Notes: generated from the letters alone by a model not told the origin. A stretch of 64,000 bases of DNA from Halomonas campaniensis (GCF_014193375.1 NZ_JACHZF010000006.1:1-64000), one strand, 5' to 3'. Positions 40,983 to 49,553 are shown, counted from the stretch's first letter. Numbers and translations are program-made.

Positions 40983-41393
40983 GTGGCACGCCTCCTGCCC
41001 CCATCCCAGCGTCGACTCCTGACGGGCATCGCCCTCTCGGCGGCCCTGGTCGCGCCCCCTGCGGCGGCCGATGACGCCGACCGCATCCAGGGGGAGCGGC
41101 TGTTTCGCAGCCAGTGCGTGGGCTGCCACAGCCTGGCCCCCGGCGTGCATATTGCCGGCCCCAGCCTGAACGGCCTGATCGGTCGTCCGGCCGGGAGCCT
41201 TCCGGGCTTCGGCTACTCGGCTACCCTGGAGGCCGCCGACTTCGACTGGAACGCCGAGACCCTGGATGCCTTCCTCGCCGCCCCGGCGGAGTTCCTGCCT
41301 GGCAACCGCATGGTGCTGTGGGGGCTCGCCGAGCGGCCCCGCCGGCAGATCATCCGCTACCTCGAGGCCCTTGCGGCCGACGCCGAGCCCTGA
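40983..41393 (+). CDS. periplasmic class I c-type cytochrome
   Basis: The 136-residue precursor starts at GTG 40983, with a signal peptide ending PPAAADD. The haem site is CVGCH in FRSQCVGCHSLAPGVHIAGP, and the region GPSLNGLIGRPAGSLPGFGY is like mitochondrial-type cytochrome c/c2. The distal Met is probably in PGNRMVLWG. It should shuttle electrons, possibly between the XoxF cytochrome and the terminal oxidase. It is coupled to the upstream Cys-motif gene (6-bp gap) and convergent with the ABC permease of the xox operon. Confidence 0.88.
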   Translation: MARLLPPSQRRLLTGIALSAALVAPPAAADDADRIQGERLFRSQCVGCHSLAPGVHIAGPSLNGLIGRPAGSLPGFGYSATLEAADFDWNAETLDAFLAAPAEFLPGNRMVLWGLAERPRRQIIRYLEALAADAEP

Positions 41394-41408
41394 GCCCCCG
41401 TCTCGCGT

Positions 41409-42215
41409 TCAGTCCCCGCCGCCCTTGCGCGCCATCAGCCCGCGGGAGGGGTTGTAGCCGAGGATCGCCAGCGCCAGCAGCACCAGGGTCACCGCCACGC
41501 TGATCAGGATCGCCTCCGGATTGACGCGCTCGTAAAGGGCGAAGCGGATCATCTCCACGGCATGGGTGAAGGGATTGAAGGCGGCGATCTGGTAGACCAG
41601 GTGGCTGCCTTCGCGAAGTCGCCACAGCGGGTAGAGGGCCGACGAGAGGAAGAACATCGGGAAGATCACGAAGTTCATGACCCCCGCAAAGTTCTCCAGC
41701 TGGCGCACGAAGGTGGAGAGCAGCAGCCCCAGGGCCCCGACCATGAAGCCGGTGACCAGCAGCGCCGGCAGGACCCACAGGTAACCCATCGGCGGCGCCT
41801 GGATGCCGTACCACCAGGCGATGGCCAGGAAGACGTAGACCTGCACTGCCGAGACCAGGGTGCTGGCCAGCAGCTTGCAGACCAGCAGGTACCAGCGCGG
41901 GAAGGGGCTGACCAGCAGCACCCGCATGCTGCCCATCTCCCGGTCGTAGACCATGGAGAGCGAGCTCTGCATGCCGTTGAACAGCTGGATCATGCCTACC
42001 AGCCCCGGCACGATGTAGACCTCGTAGAGGATGTAGGTCTGGTAGGGCTCGGTCATGGCCACGCCCAGCGCCATGCGGAAGCCGGCGGCGAACACGAACA
42101 GCCAGACCAGCGGCCGAACCAGGGCGGCCAGGAAGCGGCTGCGCTGGTGCAGGAAGCGCAGTAGCTCGCGCCCCACCACGCCGCGCAGGCAGTGCAGCCA
42201 TGGCATCAGTCGCAT
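41409..42215 (-). CDS. ABC-2 type permease of the PQQ-alcohol-dehydrogenase ABC system (PedC-like)
   Basis: The 268-residue protein has six membrane helices of the ABC-2 family, with MVYDREMGSMRVLLVSPFPR as the usual cytoplasmic loop. It matches the group named alcohol ABC transporter permease (PedC-like) that accompanies PQQ alcohol dehydrogenases. It overlaps the ATPase gene by 10 bp and is last in the eight-gene xox operon. What the system moves is not established; a cofactor, metal or metallophore are possible. Confidence 0.85.
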   Translation of the reverse strand: MRLMPWLHCLRGVVGRELLRFLHQRSRFLAALVRPLVWLFVFAAGFRMALGVAMTEPYQTYILYEVYIVPGLVGMIQLFNGMQSSLSMVYDREMGSMRVLLVSPFPRWYLLVCKLLASTLVSAVQVYVFLAIAWWYGIQAPPMGYLWVLPALLVTGFMVGALGLLLSTFVRQLENFAGVMNFVIFPMFFLSSALYPLWRLREGSHLVYQIAAFNPFTHAVEMIRFALYERVNPEAILISVAVTLVLLALAILGYNPSRGLMARKGGGD

Positions 42216-42973
42216 GGCGCCTCCTCGCCGACCAGGCGGTCGAAGGCCTCGCCCAGGGTGGCGACGCCGAGCCGTGCGGTGAGCGTGGCGGATGTGCCGT
42301 CGGCCAGCAGTCGCCCGCGGTGCAGCACCAGCACCCGATCCCCCGGGCGCACCTCGTCGATCAGGTGGGTGGCCCAGAGCACCGCCACGCCCTCCTCGGC
42401 GCAGAGCCGATGGGCGTGCTCGACCAGGTCGCGCCGCGAGGCCACGTCGAGCCCCACGGTGGGCTCGTCGAGCAGCAGCAGCCGCGGCTCGTGGAGCAGC
42501 CCCCGGGCAATCTCCACCCGGCGGCGCTGGCCGCCGGAGAGCCGGCGCACCCGGGTTCGCCGGCGATCGGCGAGGCCCACCCGGGCCAGCTGGGCCTCGG
42601 CCCGGCGGCGCGCCTCGCCGGGGCCCATGCCGTGCAGGGCGGCATGGTAGGCGAGGTTCTGGGCCACGCTGAGATCCAGATCCAGGGTCGGCTGCTGGAA
42701 GACCACGCCGATGCGCGCGTGGGCCTTGACCGCCTGGCGTCTCACGTCGAAGCCGCCGATGCGGATCTCGCCCTGGCGCCGATCATGCAGCCGGGTGATC
42801 AGCGAGAAGAGCGTGGTCTTGCCGGCCCCGTTGGGGCCCAGCAGCACGACGAACTCCCCGGCCGCGATGGCCAGGGAGATCGCCTCCAGCACCGGCCGGC
42901 CGCCATAGGCGAAGCTCAGGTCCTGGACCTCGAGGGCAGGTGCATCCCCATCCCTGGTGGGCGAATCCTTCAC
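42206..42973 (-). CDS. ABC ATPase of the PQQ-alcohol-dehydrogenase ABC system
   Basis: The 255-residue ATPase has Walker A GPNGAGKTT, signature LSGGQRRRVEIARGLL, Walker B LLLLDEPTVGLD and the H-loop His in WATHLIDEV. It is of the drug/polysaccharide-export (ABC-2) class and would pair with the permease gene overlapping its end. Its start overlaps the propeller-protein stop by ATGA (42970-42973). Homologues form the ATP-binding group found in PQQ-dependent catabolism clusters. Confidence 0.88.
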   Translation of the reverse strand: MKDSPTRDGDAPALEVQDLSFAYGGRPVLEAISLAIAAGEFVVLLGPNGAGKTTLFSLITRLHDRRQGEIRIGGFDVRRQAVKAHARIGVVFQQPTLDLDLSVAQNLAYHAALHGMGPGEARRRAEAQLARVGLADRRRTRVRRLSGGQRRRVEIARGLLHEPRLLLLDEPTVGLDVASRRDLVEHAHRLCAEEGVAVLWATHLIDEVRPGDRVLVLHRGRLLADGTSATLTARLGVATLGEAFDRLVGEEAPCD

Positions 42974-43977
42974 GGTTCGACGATCACCCCCCAGGGGAAG
43001 CGCCCCACCGGGATCGAGCGGGTCGCCCGCAGGCCATCGACCTCGATCACGGTGACGTCGCCGCTCACCCCGTTGGTGGTATAGAGGCGGCTCTCGTCAC
43101 CGTTGAGGGCCAGGTGCCAGACCCGCTGCCCGACCAGGATGGTATCGAGCACCTCGTAGGTCTGCTGGTCCACCACCGCCACCCGGTTGGAGGGCCCCAG
43201 GGCCACGAAGGCGTAGCGCCCGTCGGAGGTCAGGGCAACCCCCACCGCCTGGACCGTCTCCCGGGGTACCCCCGGCACGTCGAAGCGGATGGTGTGCTTG
43301 ACGTCGAAGGTCTCCTGCATGTCGAGGATCGACACCGTGCCGGCGATCTCCGCCGAGACCCAGGCCTCTCGACCGTCGTGGGTGAACTCGACGTGGCGCG
43401 GCCGCGCCCCCACCAGGCGATGGTGGACCGCCTCCATGCGCTCGGCATCGATGATATGCGCCATGTTGGAGGTCTCGGTGGTGGAGACCAGCCAGCGACC
43501 GTCGGGGCTGATGCCGAGCCCCTCGGGCTCGACCCCCACGGGGATCTCGGTGACCAGGGTCCGGGACTCGTAGTCGAGCACCGAGACGATGTTGTCATCC
43601 TCGTTCGAGACATAGATGTAGGGGCGGTTGGGATCCACCCGAATCACCTCGGGATCGTCGCCGGAGGCCTGGCTGCGCACCACCCGGAGGCTCTCCAGGT
43701 CGATCATGTCGATGGACTCGTCGTCACCCACCGCGACGAACAGTTCGCTGCCGTCGCTGGAGAAGGCCATGGAGCGCGGCCGGCGGCCGACAGGGATGGT
43801 CTCCACCACCTCGAGGCTCTCGCCGTCGATGACCGAAATGGTGTTGTCCTTCTCATTGGAGACAAAGATGCGTTCCGCCTGGGCCGCCAGCGGCAGTGCC
43901 AGCAAGCCGCCCAGGGTCAGCCCGAGCAGGCCATGTCGGGAAGCGGAGAACCAGCCCCGCGGAGTCAGAAGCGACAT
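42970..43977 (-). CDS. periplasmic YVTN-type beta-propeller protein, PQQ-catabolism-associated
   Basis: The 335-residue precursor has a signal peptide ending PLAAQAE and then seven repeats like RIFVSNEKDNTISVIDGESL and YIYVSNEDDNIVSVLDYES, the YVTN/NHL-like blade pattern. Such proteins accompany PQQ alcohol dehydrogenase ABC systems. A scaffolding, cofactor-delivery or substrate-binding role is possible but unproven. Its start lies within the last 13 bp of the upstream binding-protein gene. Confidence 0.88.
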   Translation of the reverse strand: MSLLTPRGWFSASRHGLLGLTLGGLLALPLAAQAERIFVSNEKDNTISVIDGESLEVVETIPVGRRPRSMAFSSDGSELFVAVGDDESIDMIDLESLRVVRSQASGDDPEVIRVDPNRPYIYVSNEDDNIVSVLDYESRTLVTEIPVGVEPEGLGISPDGRWLVSTTETSNMAHIIDAERMEAVHHRLVGARPRHVEFTHDGREAWVSAEIAGTVSILDMQETFDVKHTIRFDVPGVPRETVQAVGVALTSDGRYAFVALGPSNRVAVVDQQTYEVLDTILVGQRVWHLALNGDESRLYTTNGVSGDVTVIEVDGLRATRSIPVGRFPWGVIVEP

Positions 43978-45176
43978 TGTGATTCCCCCTCATCGGCGCC
44001 GAGTGCATCGAGTGGTGTACGAGGATGCAGGTAGCCCTCCTGGGGCGAGACCGACGCCACCATGCGCGGGCCGGTGATCAGGATCGGCTGGCGAAGCTGG
44101 TGGTTCCAGGTGCGGTAGCTGACCGGGAGCCCGAGGTAGCCGGCAAGCTCGAACTCCTCGCCGAGCATGTACTCGAGCACGACCTCCCGCTCGGCGGAGC
44201 CGGTGCGCGCCGCCGCCTCCCCCAGCGACCGCACGGCGAGCCAGGCGCCGAAGTCGCGCGGCGTCATCCAGCGGTCGGCCAGCTTCTCGAAGCGCCGCTG
44301 CAGCTGTACCGCGCCCCAGGACTCGTGGGCGCGGTACCAGGCGGTGGCGATCAGTCCCTGGGTCCCCACCACCGGGCGTGGCTCCCAGGTCTGGTAGGGA
44401 AAGTACTCGCCGAAGTAGTCGGTCTCGTCGGCGACCACCAGGACGTCGTGGTCCGGGAAGTCCTGCACGAACACCGGGATCTCCCGCTGGATGGCATGGA
44501 AGCCCCCCTCGGCGCGACGCGCCATGGGGTCGTGGGGCCACATCCTGTCGCCGACGATGCGATGACCGTAGCGCTCGGCCGCGGCGCGCAGCGTCTCGGC
44601 GAGCCGGCGATCCTCGTCGGTGTTGCCGTAGACCAGCGCCCAGCGCTCCCACTGCTTGTAGCCGAGGAACTGGGCCAGCGCATCGGCCAGCATCCGCCGG
44701 CTCGGCGTGGTGTGATAGAGGTTGGGGTGGCAGGCCTCCCCGCGCAGGGCGTCATCCGGCGCCCAGGCGTTGAACACCACCCGGTCGCCCAGGGCCGGAT
44801 GCCCCATCACTGCCTGCAGCGCATCAAAGGGCAGCCCGCTGATGATCCAGTCGACTCCCTCGTCGATGAGCTGCTCCAGCGCCTCACCGACGTCGTCTCC
44901 CAGCGCCACCTCGGCCTCGTGCAGCACGAACTCCTGACCGAGAAACTGTGCCGTGGCGTTGTTGTCGTTGATGCCGAGCCGGGCCCCCTGGCGGCCCTCG
45001 TCGTCGAGAACCGGGTCGAGCACCGAGAGCGGCTCCCGGTCGTCCGGCCGTTCCATGCCCAGGTAGCCCAGGGTCAGGGTGTCGGGGGTGTCGGCAGGCA
45101 GCGCCACCGACCAGCCCAGGCCGATGACGATCCCTCCCACCGCCAGCCAGCGGGGGGGGAGTGGCAAGGTTGTCAT
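43965..45176 (-). CDS. periplasmic ABC substrate-binding protein, PQQ-alcohol-dehydrogenase type
   Basis: The 403-residue precursor has an N-terminal membrane/signal segment (about 10-27) and a type I periplasmic-binding fold with LTLGYLGMERPDDREPLSVL, GARLGINDNNATAQFLGQEF and DHDVLVVADETDYFGEYFPY. It fits the group of ABC binding proteins restricted to PQQ alcohol dehydrogenase loci. Such binding proteins normally serve importers, whereas the permease here is ABC-2 type; this mismatch is typical of these loci and unexplained. It overlaps the propeller gene by 13 bp. Confidence 0.85.
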   Translation of the reverse strand: MTTLPLPPRWLAVGGIVIGLGWSVALPADTPDTLTLGYLGMERPDDREPLSVLDPVLDDEGRQGARLGINDNNATAQFLGQEFVLHEAEVALGDDVGEALEQLIDEGVDWIISGLPFDALQAVMGHPALGDRVVFNAWAPDDALRGEACHPNLYHTTPSRRMLADALAQFLGYKQWERWALVYGNTDEDRRLAETLRAAAERYGHRIVGDRMWPHDPMARRAEGGFHAIQREIPVFVQDFPDHDVLVVADETDYFGEYFPYQTWEPRPVVGTQGLIATAWYRAHESWGAVQLQRRFEKLADRWMTPRDFGAWLAVRSLGEAAARTGSAEREVVLEYMLGEEFELAGYLGLPVSYRTWNHQLRQPILITGPRMVASVSPQEGYLHPRTPLDALGADEGESQCRF

Positions 45177-45250
45177 GCAGGCTCCTCAGGCAGCTCGATG
45201 CCGCCGCTGTCGTGGTCTTGTCGTTGTTATCACGTGCCCGCGCACCGCTG

Positions 45251-45904
45251 CTAGGGCATCCGCTCCATGATCACTCGCACCATCCGGCCGAGTCGTTCCT
45301 CCAGCAGGTAGGGCTGCTCGCACATGGCCGGCAGCGCCTGCTGGCGCTTCTGGAAGGTGCGCTGCTCCCAGAACAGCCCTTCCGAGAGTCGCTCGATGTC
45401 CGCCGGATCCGCCGCGTCGTCGGCGCGCAGCGCCTCCAGGTCATCGACCATGCCAGAGATGGTGTCGAGCCTCGCCATCTGGGCCCGGGCCGCCTGGCGG
45501 GTAGCCGCGATGGCCCGGCCGCGCTGGCGGTCGGTGAGCTCGAACAGCCCGGCGAACAGCAGCGTCAGCCGCGCTTCTGCCTCGTCATCATCCACCGAGG
45601 CAACGAAGTCGCGCACCCGCGTCAGCGCCTGCTCCTCGGGGGTGTCGCGAGCCGTGGCAAAGCGCGCCACGCGACCGACCTCCTCGTCCTCCCACCAGCG
45701 CTGCTCCAGCTCGTCCAGCGAGGGGCCAGTCCAGATGGTGCCCCAGGCAAGCTCCGGAATCAGGCGCTGGACGCACGGCCAGTCGGGAGGACCGGCCGCC
45801 GCACGCTGTGCCTCGACTGGCGTTCCGGAGAGCAGCAGTCCGGTGGCGAGCGCCAGGGCCAGCAGCGAGGACATGGCACCCGCCGGAAACCGCGCGGGGC
45901 TCAT
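45251..45904 (-). CDS. unknown exported helical protein of the xox operon
   Basis: The 217-residue precursor has a signal peptide ending TPVEAQR and a mature, largely helical acidic protein. Only two mature cysteines are visible (PPDWPCVQRLIPELAWG and PAMCEQPYLLEER), which could form a disulfide. No family is recognised. It overlaps the upstream xoxJ-like gene by ATGA and precedes the binding-protein gene by 74 bp, so it is fully embedded in the operon and should act in the periplasm with XoxF or the ABC system. Confidence 0.65.
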   Translation of the reverse strand: MSPARFPAGAMSSLLALALATGLLLSGTPVEAQRAAAGPPDWPCVQRLIPELAWGTIWTGPSLDELEQRWWEDEEVGRVARFATARDTPEEQALTRVRDFVASVDDDEAEARLTLLFAGLFELTDRQRGRAIAATRQAARAQMARLDTISGMVDDLEALRADDAADPADIERLSEGLFWEQRTFQKRQQALPAMCEQPYLLEERLGRMVRVIMERMP

Positions 45905-46743
45905 GACTCATCTCCCGCGCCGGGCGACAGCAGTCGACCGCGGCGGTCGAGCAGGGGCACTCCATACTCCGCGAGGATGGCGTGGATCTCGTCCTGGCGG
46001 CGGTCGATGAAGTCGTTGATCCAGTCCTTCCAGTGGGGCTCGCCGCGGCGGATCCCCATGGTGATGCGGTAGTCCAGATGCGCACCCGAGTCGTCATCGA
46101 CCAGGGGAATGACCCGGAGCGGTGGTTCCTGACGGGCAGCGTAGTACCCCGCCAGCGGCCCCCACAGCACGGCTCCCTCGGTGCGGCCGGACATGACATC
46201 CTCGATGGCGTCGCGCACCGGGGCACGGACCCGGGTATCGACCATCAGGGGATAGCCCTGGAGGGTGGCGCCGGTACGGCGCAGGGGCACCAGGGGGGGC
46301 GTCTCGGTCACCACGCCGATACGTCGCCCCTGCAGCAACGGGTCCGTCAGGCTTTCGACCCGGAGGTCGGAATCCTCGGGCACCACCAGGGAGTAGACGG
46401 AGCGATAGACCTCGTTGGAGTTCTGCACGAACTCATAGCCGGCCACGGCACCGATCATGACGTCGCAGACCCTCAGCTCCAGGGTGTTGCGCACGAATCC
46501 CATCACCTGAGGGGACCAGACATAGGCCAGGGGTACGCCCAGGTCCTCGGCCATCAGCTCGGCGATACGGTTCTCGAAGCCCTCGCCCGCCTCGTTGCTG
46601 AAGGGCAGGTTGTTGCCATCGGCACAGACTCGCAGCGCCTCGCGCGCCTGGCGCTCCGGCAGGTCGGCCACCGCCGGCACAGAGGCACCGCCGAGAAGCA
46701 GCGCGACCAGCAGCGGCCAGCGTCGCAGAAATGTTCCACCCAT
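45901..46743 (-). CDS. xoxJ: XoxJ/MxaJ-like periplasmic binding protein
   Basis: The 280-residue precursor has a signal peptide ending VPAVAD and a family-3 solute-binding fold: LRVCADGNNLPFSNEAGEGF, LELRVCDVMIGAVAGYEFVQ and GRTEGAVLWGPLAGYYAARQ. This is the quinoprotein dehydrogenase-associated binding-protein group to which MxaJ and XoxJ belong. XoxJ is thought to help activate or mature XoxF in the periplasm rather than serve a transporter. It lies 51 bp after the cytochrome stop, in the order xoxF-xoxG-xoxJ. Confidence 0.85.
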   Translation of the reverse strand: MGGTFLRRWPLLVALLLGGASVPAVADLPERQAREALRVCADGNNLPFSNEAGEGFENRIAELMAEDLGVPLAYVWSPQVMGFVRNTLELRVCDVMIGAVAGYEFVQNSNEVYRSVYSLVVPEDSDLRVESLTDPLLQGRRIGVVTETPPLVPLRRTGATLQGYPLMVDTRVRAPVRDAIEDVMSGRTEGAVLWGPLAGYYAARQEPPLRVIPLVDDDSGAHLDYRITMGIRRGEPHWKDWINDFIDRRQDEIHAILAEYGVPLLDRRGRLLSPGAGDES

Positions 46744-46794
46744 GCGTCCTCCGGGTCCGGATAGGAAAACCAGGCCAGGCGCTAGCCCTCGTCC

Positions 46795-47274
46795 CTAGTC
46801 ATCTTGGTTGCCATCACCGCTTTCCGCCTCATCCTGCATCGACTCGATGATCTGGGGACGGCCTCGACCCAGCCCCCCCTCGCCGCGAGCCAGCATGTAA
46901 CTGAAGATGTAGGGGATATTGCGCATCACGTAGGGGTCGTCAGCGAAGGAGGGCATCACCTGGCCCGGCTGCACCTCACGCCCCGCCGCCACGGTGCCGG
47001 CAAAATCGGCCCAGCCGCGGCGCTCTGCGGCGCGGATCAGGCTGGGCGCGAAGGATGAGCCGAGCCCATCCGGACCATGACAGGCCATGCAGGCCCGGGT
47101 GTAGACGATGTAGCCTTCATAGGTGTTGGGGTCGACCTTGCCGTCCTCGACCACGTAGTCGCCTGGTCGATAGGGCGCTTCCCCCAGTTCCTGCGCCGCC
47201 GTGGCGGGGACAAGCAGCAGGCCCAGCAGGGCGACAGCCAGGGCAGGCCAGTAAGTGCGCTGGAATACCATCAT
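46795..47274 (-). CDS. xoxG: cytochrome c, electron acceptor of XoxF (XoxG-like)
   Basis: The 159-residue precursor has a signal peptide ending PATAAQE. The haem motif is CMACH in RACMACHGPDGLGSSFAPSL, and the axial Met is probably in VMPSFADDPY. The DYVVEDGKVDPNTYEGYIVY segment ahead of the haem and the position after xoxF fit the cytochrome cL/XoxG group, which takes electrons from the reduced quinone. ATG 47274 has AAGGA upstream (an adjacent ATG at 47271 cannot be excluded). The acidic tail is short. Confidence 0.85.
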   Translation of the reverse strand: MMVFQRTYWPALAVALLGLLLVPATAAQELGEAPYRPGDYVVEDGKVDPNTYEGYIVYTRACMACHGPDGLGSSFAPSLIRAAERRGWADFAGTVAAGREVQPGQVMPSFADDPYVMRNIPYIFSYMLARGEGGLGRGRPQIIESMQDEAESGDGNQDD

Positions 47275-47377
47275 GCAATCGGTCCTTATCGGGGCACCGG
47301 GGCGGTGCCCCGGAGTCGGATAGGTCGACGGGGCATGGCACTTCGTCCATGCCCCGCCGGGGAGCATCAAGCCGGTC

Positions 47378-49201
47378 TCAATCTGGCAGGGCGAAGACCG
47401 TCAGCACCCCGCCCAGCTTGGTGTAGTCACCCAGGGTCGCGAAGGCGCTAACTGCCCCCAGGCCCTCCTCGGGATCCTCGAGCCCCGCCGCCAGGCCGAT
47501 CCCGGCCCAGCCGCCGACCCCGGAGAGCACTCCGACGTACTGCTTGCCCTCGTGCATGAAGGTGTTGATGTTGCCGATGATGCCGGAGGGGGTCTTGAAG
47601 CGCCACAGCTCCTCGCCGGTCTCGATATCCACCGCCTTCACGTGCCCCTCGAGGGTGCCGTAGAAGGCCAGGTCGCCGGCCGTGGCCAGGGCACCGCTCC
47701 ACACCGCAAAGCGCTCGTCGACCTCCCAGACCACCTCACCGGCCACCGGATCCCAGGCGATGAAGCTGCCCAGTCGGCCTTCCATCTCGCCGTTCTGCGT
47801 CGGCGCCGGCATCATGGTGAGCGTCGCCCCCACATAGGGCTGGCCCGCCACGTAGTCGGTCTCGTAGGGCTCGTAGTTCATGCAGATCCGGTTGATCCCG
47901 GCGTAGAGGAGCCCGGTCTTCGGCGAATAGGCGCTGGGCTGCATGTTCTTGGCGCCCATGGCGGTAGGACAGATGTCGGTGGTGTTGACGTTCACCCCCT
48001 GGCGGTAGGTGCTGTAGGCCTCGTTGACGTTGGGACGGCCGGTCTCCAGGTCGTAGCTGTCGGCCCAGTTGGTCTCGGGGGCAAACTTCTCGGCCACCAG
48101 CAGCTCACCGGTCTCGCGGTCCAGCAGGAAGCCGAAGCCGGTGCGATCGATGATCGCCAGCCCCTTGCGCTGCTCGCCGTTGAATTCGACGTCGATCAAC
48201 TGGTTCTCGTTGACCCCGTCATAGTCCCATTCGTCGAAGGGCACCTTCTGGTAGACCCACTTGGTCGAGCCGTCGTTGGGATCACGGGCGAACACGGTGA
48301 TCGCCCACTTGTTGTCTGCCGGCTCGCCATCCTTGGTGCGCTGGTCCGGGTTCCAGGTGCCCGGGTTGCCGGTGCCGTAGTAGATCAGGTCGAGGTCGGG
48401 GTCATAGGTAACCCAGCCCCAGGGGGCACCGCCGCCGCGCTCCCACTCGCCCTCGGGCCAGGTGCTCACCCCGAGATCGGCCTCGCCGATGGGCTCGCCC
48501 AGCATCAGGGTGGTGTCGGGATCGATCAGCACCTCGTCATCCGGGCCGGTGGAGTAGCCGCGCCAGGCCATCTCCCCGGTCTCGACATCATAGGCCGTGA
48601 GGTGGCCACGGATGCCGAACTCGCCGCCACTGATGCCGACGATGACCTTGTCATGGACCACCAGGGGCGACATGGTATTGGTCTCGCCGACGGTATGATC
48701 GCCATTGCTGACATCCCAGAGCAGCTCACCGGTCTCGGCATCCAGCGCGATCAGGGTGTTGTCGGACTGGCCGAGGAACAGCCGCCCGTCGGCATAGGCC
48801 AGGCCACGGTTGACGGTATCGCAACACATCACCGGGATGACCCGGGAGTCCTGGTCGGGTTCGTAGCTCCAGATGACTCGCCCCTCGTCCTCCAGGTCCA
48901 GGGCGAACACCTTGTTGGGGAACGGCGTATGGATATAGAGGCGTCCGTCGCCGACATAGAGGGGCCCGCCCTCGTGGCCGCGCAGGACGCCGGTGGAGAA
49001 CTGCCAGACCGAGCGCAGCTCATTCACGTTGTCGCGGTTGATCTGGTCGAGCTGGCTGTAGCGATTGCCCTGGTAGTTGCCTAGCTGGGTGGGCCAGTAT
49101 TCGGGGTTGTCCTGCAGTTCAAGCAGGTTCTGGTTGGCATGGGCAGCGGCTGCCGAGAGCATTCCCGCGGCCACTGCCGTGCTGAGGACTTTACGAAGCA
49201 T
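47378..49201 (-). CDS. xoxF: lanthanide-dependent PQQ methanol dehydrogenase
   Basis: The 607-residue precursor (signal peptide to about residue 22) is an eight-bladed quinoprotein closely matching XoxF over its whole length, e.g. STGVLRGHEGGPLYVGDGRL, VIPVMCCDTVNRGLAYADG and the end GGVLTVFALPD. The vicinal disulfide is Cys126-Cys127. The catalytic base is Asp326 in DEWDYDGVNE; Asp328 two residues on is the extra ligand that marks lanthanide-type enzymes, where calcium-type MxaF has Ala. Other likely metal ligands are Glu194 (GGEFG) and Asn279 (GTGNPG). It oxidises methanol (and often ethanol or formaldehyde) in the periplasm. ATG 49201 has GGAGAC. It heads the eight-gene operon and diverges from pqqA. 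No mxaF/mxaI is in the window. Confidence 0.93.
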   Translation of the reverse strand: MLRKVLSTAVAAGMLSAAAAHANQNLLELQDNPEYWPTQLGNYQGNRYSQLDQINRDNVNELRSVWQFSTGVLRGHEGGPLYVGDGRLYIHTPFPNKVFALDLEDEGRVIWSYEPDQDSRVIPVMCCDTVNRGLAYADGRLFLGQSDNTLIALDAETGELLWDVSNGDHTVGETNTMSPLVVHDKVIVGISGGEFGIRGHLTAYDVETGEMAWRGYSTGPDDEVLIDPDTTLMLGEPIGEADLGVSTWPEGEWERGGGAPWGWVTYDPDLDLIYYGTGNPGTWNPDQRTKDGEPADNKWAITVFARDPNDGSTKWVYQKVPFDEWDYDGVNENQLIDVEFNGEQRKGLAIIDRTGFGFLLDRETGELLVAEKFAPETNWADSYDLETGRPNVNEAYSTYRQGVNVNTTDICPTAMGAKNMQPSAYSPKTGLLYAGINRICMNYEPYETDYVAGQPYVGATLTMMPAPTQNGEMEGRLGSFIAWDPVAGEVVWEVDERFAVWSGALATAGDLAFYGTLEGHVKAVDIETGEELWRFKTPSGIIGNINTFMHEGKQYVGVLSGVGGWAGIGLAAGLEDPEEGLGAVSAFATLGDYTKLGGVLTVFALPD

Positions 49202-49553
49202 GGCGTGTCTCCGAAATCGCGCTGAAAGGTGGCCAAGGTTGGGCACACCCGTTGTTTTGGTTGTCCTGATTCAGGCGTTGACAAGAGAAGGTCTAGCACA
49301 TCTTTCGTCGCCGCCTGCCCTGCCCGGAGGAATTACGCCCCCATTCGGTGCAAAAGACTTTTGCCTCTCAGCAATAAAGCCACCTCATCCCTGCTGGGGC
49401 GCCTGGTGACGGAGCATCGACGGCTCGGGGACGCGGTGTCAGCTCTCCTCCCGGCAGTCTTCGACCTTGGTCGCAAGGCAGATCTCGCCGGGCATGCTTC
49501 AATGAGGGGTGGAGGACAACAAGACCCCATCTGCCACGCGAGGAGGACCCCCC
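49202..49553. promoter_or_regulatory. divergent xoxF/pqqA promoter region with a 7-1-7 palindrome
   Basis: These 352 bp contain no further gene. GCAAAAG-A-CTTTTGC (49350-49364) is a perfect 7-1-7 inverted repeat, placed roughly midway, which could serve both operons. TTGACA (49278-49283) on the plus strand is a possible -35 box but has no good -10 partner. The end carries the strong pqqA ribosome site GAGGAGG. Confidence 0.5.

Noticed and set aside
47378-49201. Calling the dehydrogenase ExaA/PedE ethanol type or MxaF
   Set aside because: DEWDYDG has the second Asp missing in MxaF and ExaA, and whole-length motifs match XoxF; no mxaI is nearby.
49278-49283. TTGACA as a sigma-70 promoter for pqqA
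   Set aside because: No acceptable -10 hexamer at 16-18 bp, so it is mentioned only as part of the spacer.
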